A stretch of 64,000 nucleotides of DNA from contig PAMZ01000018.1 of the NCBI GenBank assembly GCA_002707495.1, forward strand, positions 310,001 through 374,000, in the 5' to 3' direction. This document shows positions 49,036 to 58,754 of the stretch, piece after piece. How positions within the stretch are numbered: the first letter of the stretch is position 1; every line of letters begins with the position of its first letter. Position numbers and translations under genes: made by a program. This DNA comes from Halobacteriovoraceae bacterium. GTDB taxonomy: Bacteria > Bdellovibrionota > Bacteriovoracia > Bacteriovoracales > Bacteriovoracaceae. Below the pieces are notes generated by a model. It searched no databases. It worked only from the letters and a program-made list of their open reading frames with translations, and was not told the DNA's origin.

Positions 49036-50268
49036 ATGAAAAAAATAAAAATTTTTATGTTTATTCTATCAACAATTCTCCTCATGGTATTACTTGTTGA
49101 AGCATTAAGCCTGACATTTCTCTATACCAAATATAAGTTTTTGAGTTATCCCCAAGGTTATAGAGAAATAGCATTTAATGAGCTCTTTATAGTAACAAAT
49201 AATTCGAATAAAGATGGTTGCCCTAATTTTTCAGATTTATTAGGACCTCACCCCTTTATGGGGTACAGTCTGCGAACAGATGGACCTTGCGCTGATGAAA
49301 ACGGTGATGGTTTTAATGGAAACAAAATACCAATTACTAGAAATGATGAATTTTTTGATGTTTTAGTCGTTGGGGGAAGCGTAGCAAGTCAAATAGCAAA
49401 ATACGAAGATATAGGTGGGTCACCATATTTAGAAGAGAAGTTAAACAGTTTATTTGAAAAAACTATGGGAAAAAAATTGAGAGTTTTTTCAATGGCTATG
49501 GGTGACTATTCATATCCGCACCAACTTATAGCATTAGGTTTAAGCACAAACTGGGTAGATGGGTATATTGATATATTTGGACTGAACGACTCATATGAAT
49601 TAGTAGATTCATTTACAGGAAATCCAAAGATTAGAATTTCAAGTAATTATTATGGTGTTATGGGTGACTTTACATTACAGGCTCAAAAAAAATTCAGGAA
49701 AAATATATACAACTTTATCATGACTTATAAACCATTTTCTTGGCTTGATAGCTCATATTTTTTTACTGTTGTTGATGCTCAGATATTTGAATTTTCAAAA
49801 AGAATAACCAACGACAAATCTTTTAAAAGGGAGACATTGAGTTCACTTAATTTTCAGGAAGAATTATCACCAAAACAGATGATTGAGATCAGAAGAGATC
49901 AAATGAAATCAAATCTAATGTCAATGAAATCTCTTTCTCTGGGTCACGGATTAAAAGGTCTTCATATTTTTCAGCCAATTTTAGCCTCAAAAGACTCACA
50001 CAATAAAAAGGAGATCGCCACCCTAAAGAAGTATTACTCAGAGCGAGCTGAAGGTTTTAAAAAAAGCTATTTATTCCTAGGAGAAGATTATAAAAGTTTT
50101 TCCAAGGATCACGAAATTTCATTTTCCAATTTTGCGCAATTCTTTGATGGAGAATTTGATATTTACCAAGACGATTGTCACTTTGATTTGGATGATAAGA
50201 GCGAAAATGCTCCCATAAGGAGACTTATAGATAAAATAGCACTGGAGGCTTTCGAGCAGTGGAATTAA
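49036..50268 (+). CDS. Membrane-anchored SGNH/GDSL-hydrolase-like protein
   Basis: A 410-residue protein with an N-terminal membrane anchor (FMFILSTILLMVLLVEALSL) and a large outer domain. SGNH blocks are plausible: VVGGSVASQ (block I serine) near residue 115, DIFGLNDSYEL (block III asparagine) near 180, and a late D-x-x-H in YQDDCHFDLDD near 382. Such proteins often add or remove acyl groups on surface glycans. GAGGAATT precedes the ATG. It overlaps the next gene by ten bases. The catalytic assignment is inferred from motif spacing. Confidence 0.75.
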   Translation: MKKIKIFMFILSTILLMVLLVEALSLTFLYTKYKFLSYPQGYREIAFNELFIVTNNSNKDGCPNFSDLLGPHPFMGYSLRTDGPCADENGDGFNGNKIPITRNDEFFDVLVVGGSVASQIAKYEDIGGSPYLEEKLNSLFEKTMGKKLRVFSMAMGDYSYPHQLIALGLSTNWVDGYIDIFGLNDSYELVDSFTGNPKIRISSNYYGVMGDFTLQAQKKFRKNIYNFIMTYKPFSWLDSSYFFTVVDAQIFEFSKRITNDKSFKRETLSSLNFQEELSPKQMIEIRRDQMKSNLMSMKSLSLGHGLKGLHIFQPILASKDSHNKKEIATLKKYYSERAEGFKKSYLFLGEDYKSFSKDHEISFSNFAQFFDGEFDIYQDDCHFDLDDKSENAPIRRLIDKIALEAFEQWN

Positions 50269-51851
50269 TAAAGAGTGATAAATTCGAAAGACTTTTAATT
50301 TTTTTAATTCTAATTGCTGCCCCCTCAGTCCCAGTTGTTCTAAACCCTGACTACCCCTTTGGTAATGGAAATGTTTGTGACACGCTAGTATACAATTTTT
50401 TAAACTTCTATTATGACCTTCCATTTGATTTTCACTATATGGAAGATAGAATTTCTGCAATATTTCCAAATTTCCTAATTTACAAGATTTTTTCAGATCC
50501 TTTTGCTACTTATTTTAACTATTTTCTTTGGTTTTATCTTTTGCTCATAAGCATCTATTTTTGCTTGATTCAATTGGGTGAGAAAAAAGAAGCTCTTGTC
50601 GGTGTTTTACTGATGGCAACCACCTCTCTGTCGACTGGAATCCTTGTTACCGACTATCCCGCATCTAAGGCTCTCGTTTGGGCATTTATAAGTTTAGGGT
50701 TTTTGTTAAAAAAAGAATCTAATAAAACGAAAAGACTTTCATACATCTATTCGGGTGTATTTCTCTGTTTTTCTTTAGTAGCTCAACTTAGAATTATTTT
50801 AAGTCTAGCCTTTTTTCCAATACTACTTTTCGAAAAATACGAAATTTCTCGCGATAATATTTTCAAAATACTAAAAGTATTGTTGGGACTAATTATTGGT
50901 TATTTGTTTCTTGGGCTTATTAACTATTTGTTTCTTGGAAGAGAGGTTTTCTTTTTAAGAGATACTTTTGAGGTCATATTCTGGAGTGAGGAGGGCATGC
51001 GAGGTAACTACTTTGACAGATTTAAAAATAGTGCTTCCTCTTCACTCTTTTTTATTGGATTAGCTCTGGCCATAATGGAAGTTGTAAAAAAGAAAGAATT
51101 TACTCAAATTTCTCTAGCTTCAATATTAACTTCTCTTATTGTTTTGTTCTATATAGCCATAGATGGAAATTACTTTATAACTTCAAATTATCATTTTTCT
51201 TCTATTATTGTTCTCTTGCTTGTGTTTAAGGTCCTTTTAAAGGACAAATTAAATAATATTTCAGTGTATAATATTGCTTTTGTTTCTATGCTTGCATTGG
51301 CTGTCAGCTATCTATTGAGAGTAGATATCCAAAGAAGTCTCTTTGAAAATATCCAGTTTGGCTTTTATCTCGTTTTAATAGCGTTTGTTTTTATTCTAAA
51401 AATTGCGCCGAAAAAATTAAAGGTACTTCTAATATTTTTATACTTTGCTTCTTTAAGACCCGATCTACACTTTGGAAAAAATCAATTGGAAAATAGATGG
51501 CAAAAATATCCGCGGTACACAAAGTCATATGCCTTAAAGCTTCGCTCAGAAATCCAAGAGATAGTTTCAGCTGGTTTAGATACTTCACCTTTGGCAATCA
51601 TGAGTGAGATTTCAACAACTAAAGGCGATTTTAAATCTTCTGTAGTATATTCGTTTTTGGGTTGTGGCTCTAGAGATATAGTGAAAATTTCGGAAATACC
51701 CAAACAATTTACTTTTAGTAATCGTAAATGGCTTTTAAGTGATTTAGATCAGCTTAAATTGAATAGATTTTTAAAGAAAGAAAAAACAATAAAATACGAA
51801 TATGTATCTAATCCTGTCCCGAATCTATATCTATATAAAATAAAGAAATAA
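50259..51851 (+). CDS. Multi-helix membrane protein, possibly glycosyltransferase-like
   Basis: A 530-residue protein with about twelve predicted helices (FERLLIFLILIAAPSVPVVL to LKVLLIFLYFASLRP) and a soluble C-terminal tail of about 130 residues. The N-terminal loop with DY and ED acidic pairs (LNPDYPFGN, YMEDRI) resembles the first periplasmic loop of GT-C glycosyltransferases, which use a lipid-phosphate donor. It starts at GTG with GGAGG ten bases upstream and overlaps the SGNH-like gene. The family call is tentative. Confidence 0.65.
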   Translation: MELIKSDKFERLLIFLILIAAPSVPVVLNPDYPFGNGNVCDTLVYNFLNFYYDLPFDFHYMEDRISAIFPNFLIYKIFSDPFATYFNYFLWFYLLLISIYFCLIQLGEKKEALVGVLLMATTSLSTGILVTDYPASKALVWAFISLGFLLKKESNKTKRLSYIYSGVFLCFSLVAQLRIILSLAFFPILLFEKYEISRDNIFKILKVLLGLIIGYLFLGLINYLFLGREVFFLRDTFEVIFWSEEGMRGNYFDRFKNSASSSLFFIGLALAIMEVVKKKEFTQISLASILTSLIVLFYIAIDGNYFITSNYHFSSIIVLLLVFKVLLKDKLNNISVYNIAFVSMLALAVSYLLRVDIQRSLFENIQFGFYLVLIAFVFILKIAPKKLKVLLIFLYFASLRPDLHFGKNQLENRWQKYPRYTKSYALKLRSEIQEIVSAGLDTSPLAIMSEISTTKGDFKSSVVYSFLGCGSRDIVKISEIPKQFTFSNRKWLLSDLDQLKLNRFLKKEKTIKYEYVSNPVPNLYLYKIKK

Positions 51852-51899
51852 ATAAATTCATTTTGAGAAAGATCTTTATAAATTATATAATATGCAGGT

Positions 51900-52364
51900 A
51901 TGTATAAGCTTGGAATTTTAACGACATTGATAGTCACGACTCTAAATGTTTACAGTCTAATTTCGACAAAAGAACTATACCCTTTTGCGCCATATGTTAT
52001 GTACTCAGTGGCACACCTCCCAGGCAAATTAACAATGATCGAATTATATTTTGAGGATAGTGGCGGCAATCTCATTAAGGTTAAAGACAAAGATATTGCT
52101 CCTTATGATGAGTCTCGAGCAAAAAATATTTTTATTGAACTTTACTGGGATAGTGAACAACTGACAGCTGAACAGGTTGATAATAAGGCTTCTAGGGCAC
52201 TTGAAACAATATATAACGCCTATTTGAAAAATAGGACGAACTTAAATACTAACTATTCAAACTTGGTATTATATTTTGAAAGGTGGGGTAGTGTAGAGGC
52301 CATTCAAAAAGGAATTCCCGAGTACAAAGAAGAGAAACTAAGGTTTGAAAAATCTAAAAAATAA
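51900..52364 (+). CDS. Small membrane-anchored protein upstream of HTTM protein
   Basis: A 154-residue protein with one N-terminal hydrophobic segment (LGILTTLIVTTLNVYSLI) followed by a soluble domain (YVMYSVAHLPGKLTMIELYF, ARAL-like helix at the end). It overlaps the HTTM gene by 20 bases. Small anchored partners commonly sit beside HTTM-domain proteins, and a joint role is inferred from that arrangement. No catalytic motif recognised. Confidence 0.65.
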   Translation: MYKLGILTTLIVTTLNVYSLISTKELYPFAPYVMYSVAHLPGKLTMIELYFEDSGGNLIKVKDKDIAPYDESRAKNIFIELYWDSEQLTAEQVDNKASRALETIYNAYLKNRTNLNTNYSNLVLYFERWGSVEAIQKGIPEYKEEKLRFEKSKK

Positions 52365-53253
52365 CATTTTAGGCTTTTTTAATGTGCATTCTAGTTCGAA
52401 AGAATTCTCGTTTAGACGAATTATTTTTTACTTAAGCATGGCTTATACTTACACATATTTACGTCCCTTGGGAGGACAGGTAAATGATTTTCTGTCTGGC
52501 GCAAATGATGAGCTTTGGAAACCTGAAAGCTTCTTTCAATTTTTTAGTTTAGACCTTGTAAAAAGCCTATACTTTGAGGATATGGACAAGGTTTTTATAT
52601 TTTCTCTTTTGATGTGTGCCTTTGGTATTTCGTTTCGCTTATTTTCAATTGTTGCATTTTTTCTGGCACTATTTTTAATTGGAGTTCCTATAAACTTTGG
52701 TAAGGTACATCATTCTAATTTTTTGCCTTTGTTTTTTATCGGTTTTTTCATTTTTTCCAAGTACTCCGGTGTTATTAGTGTGGATGCTTTATTGAAGAAA
52801 ATTTTTTTTAAAAAAAGTGAACCTAAAGAATCACTCTATTACATGTTACCCTTTCAGATGATGTTGGTGCATTTTTCATCAATTTACTTTGCCTCAGGTT
52901 TTCAAAAAATGAGGTTTTCAGGACTTGATTGGATTTTTAGTGACAATATGAGAACAATTATTTTAACAAGACCTACAGTAACAGAACTGGGTGCTTCTAT
53001 TACTTACTATCCAAAATTGGCAATAATGCTTGCAATGATAACAGTATTCTTTGAACTATTCTCCCCATTGGCCCTTTTTCATAGATATACAAAATTTATC
53101 TTTGTTGGGGGAATTATGGCGATGCATATAGGAGCGAAGGCAACTCTTGGTGCTCATGGCGACTTTACTCCCTATGTTTTATCTCTTCTTGTGTTTATTC
53201 CTTGGTATAGTTGGTTTTATAAACCGATAGAGCAAAAGCTAAGTCGAGTTTAG
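52345..53253 (+). CDS. HTTM-domain (gamma-carboxylase-like) membrane protein
   Basis: A 302-residue protein with about six to seven predicted helices in the HTTM (vitamin K-dependent gamma-carboxylase-like) layout. Support comes from RRIIFYLSMAYTYTYLRPLGG, the histidine-bearing loop GKVHHSNFLPLFFIGFFIF, QMMLVHFSSIYFASGFQKMR and a late MAMHIGAK. The start is uncertain: TTG 52345 gives an extended N-terminus overlapping the previous gene, and GTG 52384 is another choice. Reaction unknown. Confidence 0.75.
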   Translation: MKNLKNNILGFFNVHSSSKEFSFRRIIFYLSMAYTYTYLRPLGGQVNDFLSGANDELWKPESFFQFFSLDLVKSLYFEDMDKVFIFSLLMCAFGISFRLFSIVAFFLALFLIGVPINFGKVHHSNFLPLFFIGFFIFSKYSGVISVDALLKKIFFKKSEPKESLYYMLPFQMMLVHFSSIYFASGFQKMRFSGLDWIFSDNMRTIILTRPTVTELGASITYYPKLAIMLAMITVFFELFSPLALFHRYTKFIFVGGIMAMHIGAKATLGAHGDFTPYVLSLLVFIPWYSWFYKPIEQKLSRV

Positions 53254-53256
53254 AGG

Positions 53257-55071
53257 ATGAAAGATAGATCTATTATTGTTAGCTTAAAAAGCAATAGAGA
53301 ACAAATTGATTTAAAATATCGACTTATAGAAACTCTCGCATCTAAACGATGGTTTAATCTCTTAAAAACGTCTCTGACACATGAGAATTGTCTCTTGAAT
53401 GATGGGAAAATTTTATTGGGTTCATTCGATGAGCCCTATTTCGAACTTATAATTCAACCTCCAAACATTATTGAGTTAGAATGTGAAGCGGAATTCACAT
53501 TGGTAACGCAAAAGAATACTCTTTATGCAATTTACGATAACTCTAAAAAGATTCTAACTTCAGATTTACATTTTAGTTTTGCAGAAAGAGAGTTAAAGGG
53601 CTCAAGTTACGATCCCACGGGAGACGACAAAAGACTCTTTAAAGTAGCAGAATTAGAGGTTAAAACTGAAAACTTCTTGGAAATAAGTGAAGCTTTAGAC
53701 GTTAAAAATTTATCTGTAGATGGAAGTTATTTTAATGTGTCAAAAGCTATAAAATATACTGAGCCTAAACTTGAAGCGCAATCTAAGTCAAATAGCAGCT
53801 TTAGATTTAAGACCGTTGTTCTTAATACTGGGTTTTATAATATAGATGAAGAGTTCGGAGTTATGGCCACAGGAGTATCACTTTCACCAGCTAACTTCGT
53901 GGTTGCTCATGTGAACAAAATTGATTCTCTTATTAAAGAATTTTTAGATGAAGATTTTTTGGTTTTTCATTGTGCTGGAAGCATGGTTAAAAATTATGCT
54001 GAGTTTATAATTGATTTACATAAGACTTTTGATGAAATGAAGCTCAATGCTATTCCCGCTATTGGTGAGCTTCGTTTTATGGAGGGTGGTGAACATAAAC
54101 CCTTTTTCGATCTTCCCTTTCTAATATTGAATATTAGTGAATATAAGAGTCTCGGAAAACCTAGCTTTAAAGAGGGTAAATTGAACTACAAGTTTGACTC
54201 TTCAGGAGTATTAAGAAATAAGTTTGAAGCTAATTGGGTTGGCCCCGGTCAAAAATTTAGTACAGAAGGGAAAATTGGAAATATTACCAGTGATTTAGTT
54301 GGCGAAATTATTTTAAATGGTAAGAAAGTTTTTACGACACCCCTAAGATTAGAAAGAAACCTTATTCTCCAGCATTTATATTTGAAAAATAAAATGAATG
54401 TGATTAAAGAAGAGGTGGAGTTTCAGGCTAGCTCTGAAAAAAACTATACAAAGCTTTTTCAAACAAGTCATGAGGAAGGAAAGCGCTTAGAAAAATCTTT
54501 TCAAAATTTTACTAAACTGGTTTGTTTTGACAATAGCTTAGACTCAATCCTTTTTTCTAACAAAAATCAAGAGACATATATATACACAGACGAAAAGATA
54601 TCGAGAACTTTTTCCAGATTAATAAAAACAAATCAAAATAACTTGCTAGAAGAAATAGAGAAAATTAGTTTTGATGGACGAGGTAAAAACTACCCTTTGG
54701 GGCTGCTAGAGGCAATCTTCTCAAGTTGGGGGGTCACTAGAGTCGAATTTTTTGAAAGATTACTTACATCAAGGGTTGAGGTTATAGAGTTTTCTGAAAT
54801 TTATAAAGTCGTTCAAAAGAATATTGAATTAAACACCTGCATTTATCTTGCTGGCTTTTTCACATCCAAACAACTTCGTTATAAAAGCTCACAAAACAAA
54901 GTCATAAAATTATTTATGAGTCTAGTTGAAGAGGTGAGTAATATTTTGGGTGATGAAGTATACTATTGTCTAGAGAAGTTTTCTATTAGGGCGCTTCAAA
55001 AAAATGAAGTTAAATTTTTACTTTTATCTCGAGTCGTAGATGATAGGGAATGGAAATTATATGAGCAATAA
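53257..55071 (+). CDS. Paralogue of the 1072-residue oxygenase protein, unknown function
   Basis: A 604-residue soluble protein. Its N-terminal segment (LKYRLIETLASKRWFNLL) aligns with LKYKLFDTSFAKKWFSLL of the protein encoded at 58755-61973. A second region near residues 230-390 (VFHCAGSMVKNYAEFIIDLH, LPFLILNISEYKSLGKP) aligns with that protein's residues about 670-780. The oxygenase insert of the larger paralogue is absent. The C-terminal half has no recognised fold. It overlaps the following radical SAM gene. Confidence 0.75.
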   Translation: MKDRSIIVSLKSNREQIDLKYRLIETLASKRWFNLLKTSLTHENCLLNDGKILLGSFDEPYFELIIQPPNIIELECEAEFTLVTQKNTLYAIYDNSKKILTSDLHFSFAERELKGSSYDPTGDDKRLFKVAELEVKTENFLEISEALDVKNLSVDGSYFNVSKAIKYTEPKLEAQSKSNSSFRFKTVVLNTGFYNIDEEFGVMATGVSLSPANFVVAHVNKIDSLIKEFLDEDFLVFHCAGSMVKNYAEFIIDLHKTFDEMKLNAIPAIGELRFMEGGEHKPFFDLPFLILNISEYKSLGKPSFKEGKLNYKFDSSGVLRNKFEANWVGPGQKFSTEGKIGNITSDLVGEIILNGKKVFTTPLRLERNLILQHLYLKNKMNVIKEEVEFQASSEKNYTKLFQTSHEEGKRLEKSFQNFTKLVCFDNSLDSILFSNKNQETYIYTDEKISRTFSRLIKTNQNNLLEEIEKISFDGRGKNYPLGLLEAIFSSWGVTRVEFFERLLTSRVEVIEFSEIYKVVQKNIELNTCIYLAGFFTSKQLRYKSSQNKVIKLFMSLVEEVSNILGDEVYYCLEKFSIRALQKNEVKFLLLSRVVDDREWKLYEQ

Positions 55072-56065
55072 TAGTTATCCAGTAGCCATCTTAAAATCAG
55101 ATCAAACCTATGAGTTAACCATATCATGGACGATACATAACTCATGCAATTATAAATGCTCTTATTGTCCAGCCTCATTAAACCGAGGTAGTTCTGATTG
55201 GTTAAATTTAGAAAAAGCCAAAATCTTTATAGATAGATTAGAACAGCGATATATAAAGAATTTGGGTTATAAAAATATACTAATTTCTTTTTCCGGTGGT
55301 GAGCCGACATTATGGAAGGGTTTTGCAGCACTTTGTGAATATATAGGCTTGAAGGGTATGAGGCTTGCTATTACTTCCAACGGATCTACCTCTTCGAAAT
55401 ATTGGGATAAAATCGCACCGTTTTTTGATATAATTATATTTTCATTTCATTCTGAACACGGCAACCCCACTCAATTTGTAGAGAACTTTAAAAGGCTTAG
55501 CGAAAATAAAAATTGTGTTGTGCCCGGTGTACGACTCATGATGCATCCTGATCCTGAAAAATGGATCGTTTCAGAAAAGGTTTCACAATTGATTAAGTCC
55601 TCTTGTGAAGACTATACACTTCAAGCGGTTAGACTTGTTGATGGTTATGATGAGCGTCCTTCACCTCGAGAGGGATATTCTGATAAGCAACTTCAATTTC
55701 TGTCTAAAAACAGTTTTATTGTAAACAAGACGGGGACCAAAAACCCGAACCTCCCTAGGATCTACTTCGATTCGGAAGTTATTTTTGAAGATGGACACAG
55801 AGAGGAGTTGGATGAAAATAAGTTGCTAAATAAGGATATGTGTAACTTCGAAGGTTGGACATGCAAAATTGGATTTGAGCAGCTGTTTATTAAAGATAAT
55901 GGTGAAGTGTATGGAGGGAGCTGTAGAATAGGAGGCTCTTATGGCAATATTAAAGATCCTGAAGAAATAAAATTCCCAGAAAAACCTGTGATTTGTAACT
56001 TTAAATTATGTCATTGCGCAACTGACATAAGAGTTTCAAAGACCTCACCTAAATTTGAAAGCTAA
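55061..56065 (+). CDS. Radical SAM protein
   Basis: A 334-residue radical S-adenosylmethionine enzyme. The 4Fe-4S motif CNYKCSYCP (CxxxCxxC) is near residue 28. FSGGEPTLW is the GGE motif that holds the SAM amino group. Later cysteines (CNFEGWTCKIGFEQLF, SCRIGGSYG, CNFKLCHCATD) could bind a second cluster, as in SPASM-like enzymes. ATG 55061 is preferred; an earlier in-frame ATG at 55040 overlaps more of the previous gene. The substrate is not evident; neighbours point to a sugar or peptide modification. Confidence 0.88.
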   Translation: MSNNSYPVAILKSDQTYELTISWTIHNSCNYKCSYCPASLNRGSSDWLNLEKAKIFIDRLEQRYIKNLGYKNILISFSGGEPTLWKGFAALCEYIGLKGMRLAITSNGSTSSKYWDKIAPFFDIIIFSFHSEHGNPTQFVENFKRLSENKNCVVPGVRLMMHPDPEKWIVSEKVSQLIKSSCEDYTLQAVRLVDGYDERPSPREGYSDKQLQFLSKNSFIVNKTGTKNPNLPRIYFDSEVIFEDGHREELDENKLLNKDMCNFEGWTCKIGFEQLFIKDNGEVYGGSCRIGGSYGNIKDPEEIKFPEKPVICNFKLCHCATDIRVSKTSPKFES

Positions 56066-57969
56066 ACTCTATAAAGCTTTGGAATAGAGTCAATTTCTTT
56101 TAGAACATGTTCAAGGTTGAATCCGATTAAACTTGCAAACTCTTTTAGGGCTTCATACTTAGTGGCGTTGTCTTTTTCAACTAGCTTTAAAGCCTCATCT
56201 CTTGTGATTAGGCCCTCCCTAATCTGATTTGACCTAAAGTCGTCAAACTCTGAGAAACCGCCAACACTATAGTAAACATAATTGTTGAACGCTGTGTGAA
56301 CATCGTCCATGCGCCATTGATTCTCTCCAAATTTAGAATCAGCTTCCCAGGCATAAAGATCATTAAGAGTTCTTTCCATTTCTTGTTCTACCCAAGGGTA
56401 GTAATTGAAAAGATACAGAAAATCATCTTTTGCAATAAAGCAGTGCCAATAAGCTAAGAAATTATCCCAAATAGAACGATTCCAATAAGAAGGGTTCTTA
56501 AGAGTCTTAAGTGTATAAAACATACCGAGTTGTAGTTTTGTACTCCATCCATAGTCAAAAAGTCTTGGGTTATTTACAAGTGTTTTGTTTATCCCACAGT
56601 AACCCACGAAAAACTCTCTCTGTTCAAGTTGAAAACCTGAACACCATACAGTTAAAGGTAAATTCTTTTCTTTTCGAATTTTGCGGCCCCAATGATACAT
56701 TTCCTTATCTCCGGCTTGAACAAAAGTCATCATGCCAAGATGTGGGTCTTTAAGAAAACCTTCGATATTGTTTCTAATATTTGCCGCTTGTCTGGGATAA
56801 TTACCACATCTGTAGATAACTTCTACGTCTAGTGCACCTGCCATTTTTGCTATATTATGCCTTGCTTTCTTTGAGGTTAGGAGCCAATCATAGGTGAACC
56901 CAACCGGGTTCATTCCAAATTCATTTTTTAACAAGTGTAACCCATAGCTACTATCTCTTCCTCCACTCAGACCTATAAGACAATCAGGCTTGCCATTTTT
57001 AGATCTGTGTTGGTCGAAAATTTTCGCTAACTTTTCTTTTCCAAGATATTTTTGTTTTTTATATTTATTACAAATACTACAAACACCATTTTTATCAAAC
57101 TCAAGGAAAGGATAATTTTCTGGCAAGATACACTTTTTGCATCGTCTAATATTCTTGGGGGAGGGTGATTTGTTGATAAATTGTAGCTGCATATTATTTG
57201 AGTCAAATCTTTTCGGGCTTGGCACTCCTGGATTGGATAGGTCTAAGTCGATAGTTGATAGACTTTCCAAGTTAATTTCTCGCAGAATAAAAGAAGGAAA
57301 TTTTTCAATAACACCATTGAAATGAAAACTTTCTTTAAAATTGGTTAAAATTATTTCCTCTGATGCAAACACAATAAAATCTTCGGAGAACCTTGCAAAA
57401 TAAAAAGAGCCAAAGTTTGTTGTTAAATATAAAGAGTTTTTATCATGAATGAAAAATGAGATTGCAGCAGATCCCATAATTTTATTGAACATTTCTTTCG
57501 TCGATACTTCGATATTTTGGCTCTGACTAATTTGGTTTTCGATAAGCTTGAATAGTATTTCAGAATCAGAAGAACCACTGGAATCGAGATGATGAGCCTC
57601 TTGAATTTCTTTGAAGTTATTTATGACACCATTATGAATACCTAGTATTTTATTCGTTTGAATCGGCTGATTATTATCCTGATTATGTTCACCACCATCA
57701 GTTACGAGTCGACAATGTCCGAGAGCTGCGATGCTTTGATTATCCCTCGATTTTAAAGATGAGTTCAAAAACTCTTCATAATCTTTACTTTTAATCATTC
57801 TTGATGAGTTAATAGGTCTTTTGTAGAGAAAAACCTCGTCTTGGTGTTTAAGTGCTACTCCGGTTGCTTGTGTTCCCCTGGGCTCGGATAGCTTCAGAAG
57901 TGAATCTAGATAAAGCTTTATTTCTTTGTTTGATTTGTTTTTTGCAACAAACCCAAAAATTCCACACAT
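56062..57969 (-). CDS. Fused glutaminase (class II GATase) and N-acetyl-sugar amidotransferase (WbpG/PseA-like)
   Basis: A 635-residue fusion. Residues 1-230 are a class II glutamine amidotransferase: catalytic Cys2 after Met (MCGIFGFV), RLVTDGGEHNQ and GIHNGVINNF. Residues about 270-600 are an adenylating PP-loop enzyme like WbpG/PseA, which makes an acetamidino group on an N-acetyl sugar. They carry zinc cysteines (CKKCILP, CSICNKY) and the ATP motif GLSGGRDSSYG near residue 335. In known systems ammonia comes from a separate HisH-like glutaminase. A TATAAT ends six bases before the ATG. It converges with the radical SAM gene. Confidence 0.85.
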   Translation of the reverse strand: MCGIFGFVAKNKSNKEIKLYLDSLLKLSEPRGTQATGVALKHQDEVFLYKRPINSSRMIKSKDYEEFLNSSLKSRDNQSIAALGHCRLVTDGGEHNQDNNQPIQTNKILGIHNGVINNFKEIQEAHHLDSSGSSDSEILFKLIENQISQSQNIEVSTKEMFNKIMGSAAISFFIHDKNSLYLTTNFGSFYFARFSEDFIVFASEEIILTNFKESFHFNGVIEKFPSFILREINLESLSTIDLDLSNPGVPSPKRFDSNNMQLQFINKSPSPKNIRRCKKCILPENYPFLEFDKNGVCSICNKYKKQKYLGKEKLAKIFDQHRSKNGKPDCLIGLSGGRDSSYGLHLLKNEFGMNPVGFTYDWLLTSKKARHNIAKMAGALDVEVIYRCGNYPRQAANIRNNIEGFLKDPHLGMMTFVQAGDKEMYHWGRKIRKEKNLPLTVWCSGFQLEQREFFVGYCGINKTLVNNPRLFDYGWSTKLQLGMFYTLKTLKNPSYWNRSIWDNFLAYWHCFIAKDDFLYLFNYYPWVEQEMERTLNDLYAWEADSKFGENQWRMDDVHTAFNNYVYYSVGGFSEFDDFRSNQIREGLITRDEALKLVEKDNATKYEALKEFASLIGFNLEHVLKEIDSIPKLYRV

Positions 57970-58020
57970 AAGGATATTATAAATCGTATCTGAAAATTGG
58001 CGAGAAAAATAAGGTTGAGC

Positions 58021-58746
58021 TTACTCGTCCAACTTTAAACTAAACTTTCGGAGAGATAGAAATCTAATTTTTACCAAGTCTATTAGCATCTTTGGTGCAT
58101 CTGCATAGATTGAAAGCGTAGATTCTCCATTGTAGCGAAGTCTAACAGGAACGCTATCAACTAAAATATTAAAATGACTGGCTCTATATAGCAATTCCGC
58201 ATCAAACGCATAGCGGCTACAAACCATGTCGTTGAATAGGTCTTTAGCAATTCTAGTTTTAAAGCCCTTTAGTCCACATTGATTATCTACACCTTCAAGT
58301 CCTAAAATGATTGAAGTTAACAATCTAAATACCGAACTAGCAATCTTTCTATGGAGTGAAACACTTGAAGTGCTTTTTCTCTCCTTATATCTATCACCAA
58401 TGCTAATTGAAAAAGACTCAAGAGACTTTAAGATGTTTTTTAAGTCTGTAAAAAAAAATGGAAAGTCGCAATCAGTATAGACAAAATATTCTGTATTGCA
58501 GTTCCGAACTCCAGTGCAGATTGAAGCTCCTTTTCCTAAGTTCACCTCATGACGAATATAGGTGGCATTAAATTTTTTGCATATCAAATAAATTTCCTCT
58601 TCTTCTTCAGACCCATCATCTACGACTATAATATTAAAAGAAACTTCGGGAGTTTCTTTTAAATTTTCAAAAAGATATTGAAGTCCACTATCTAGAAGTT
58701 CCGCATGCTTTTTTATTGGTACGATTAACGAGGTAGACTCCAACAT
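58021..58746 (-). CDS. Family 2 glycosyltransferase (polyprenyl-phosphate sugar synthase type)
   Basis: A 241-residue GT2 enzyme resembling dolichyl/undecaprenyl-phosphate glucosyl- or mannosyltransferases. The N-terminus has LIVPIKKHAELL, then IIVVDDGSEEEEE (nucleotide-sugar binding DDGS), EVNLGKGASICTGV (the NxGKG motif) and YTDCDFPF (DxD). GLKGFKTRIAKDLF matches the conserved GFK region. No C-terminal membrane helices are evident. It probably makes a lipid-phosphate sugar used by GT-C type transferases nearby. It lies 8 bp after the 1072-residue gene. Confidence 0.9.
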   Translation of the reverse strand: MLESTSLIVPIKKHAELLDSGLQYLFENLKETPEVSFNIIVVDDGSEEEEEIYLICKKFNATYIRHEVNLGKGASICTGVRNCNTEYFVYTDCDFPFFFTDLKNILKSLESFSISIGDRYKERKSTSSVSLHRKIASSVFRLLTSIILGLEGVDNQCGLKGFKTRIAKDLFNDMVCSRYAFDAELLYRASHFNILVDSVPVRLRYNGESTLSIYADAPKMLIDLVKIRFLSLRKFSLKLDE

Positions 58747-58754
58747 AAAAAGAA

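Noticed and set aside
49246..49263. Short inverted repeat ACCCC-TTTAT-GGGGT
   Set aside because: It lies inside the SGNH-like coding region with no T tract and does not match the dispersed repeat; probably chance.
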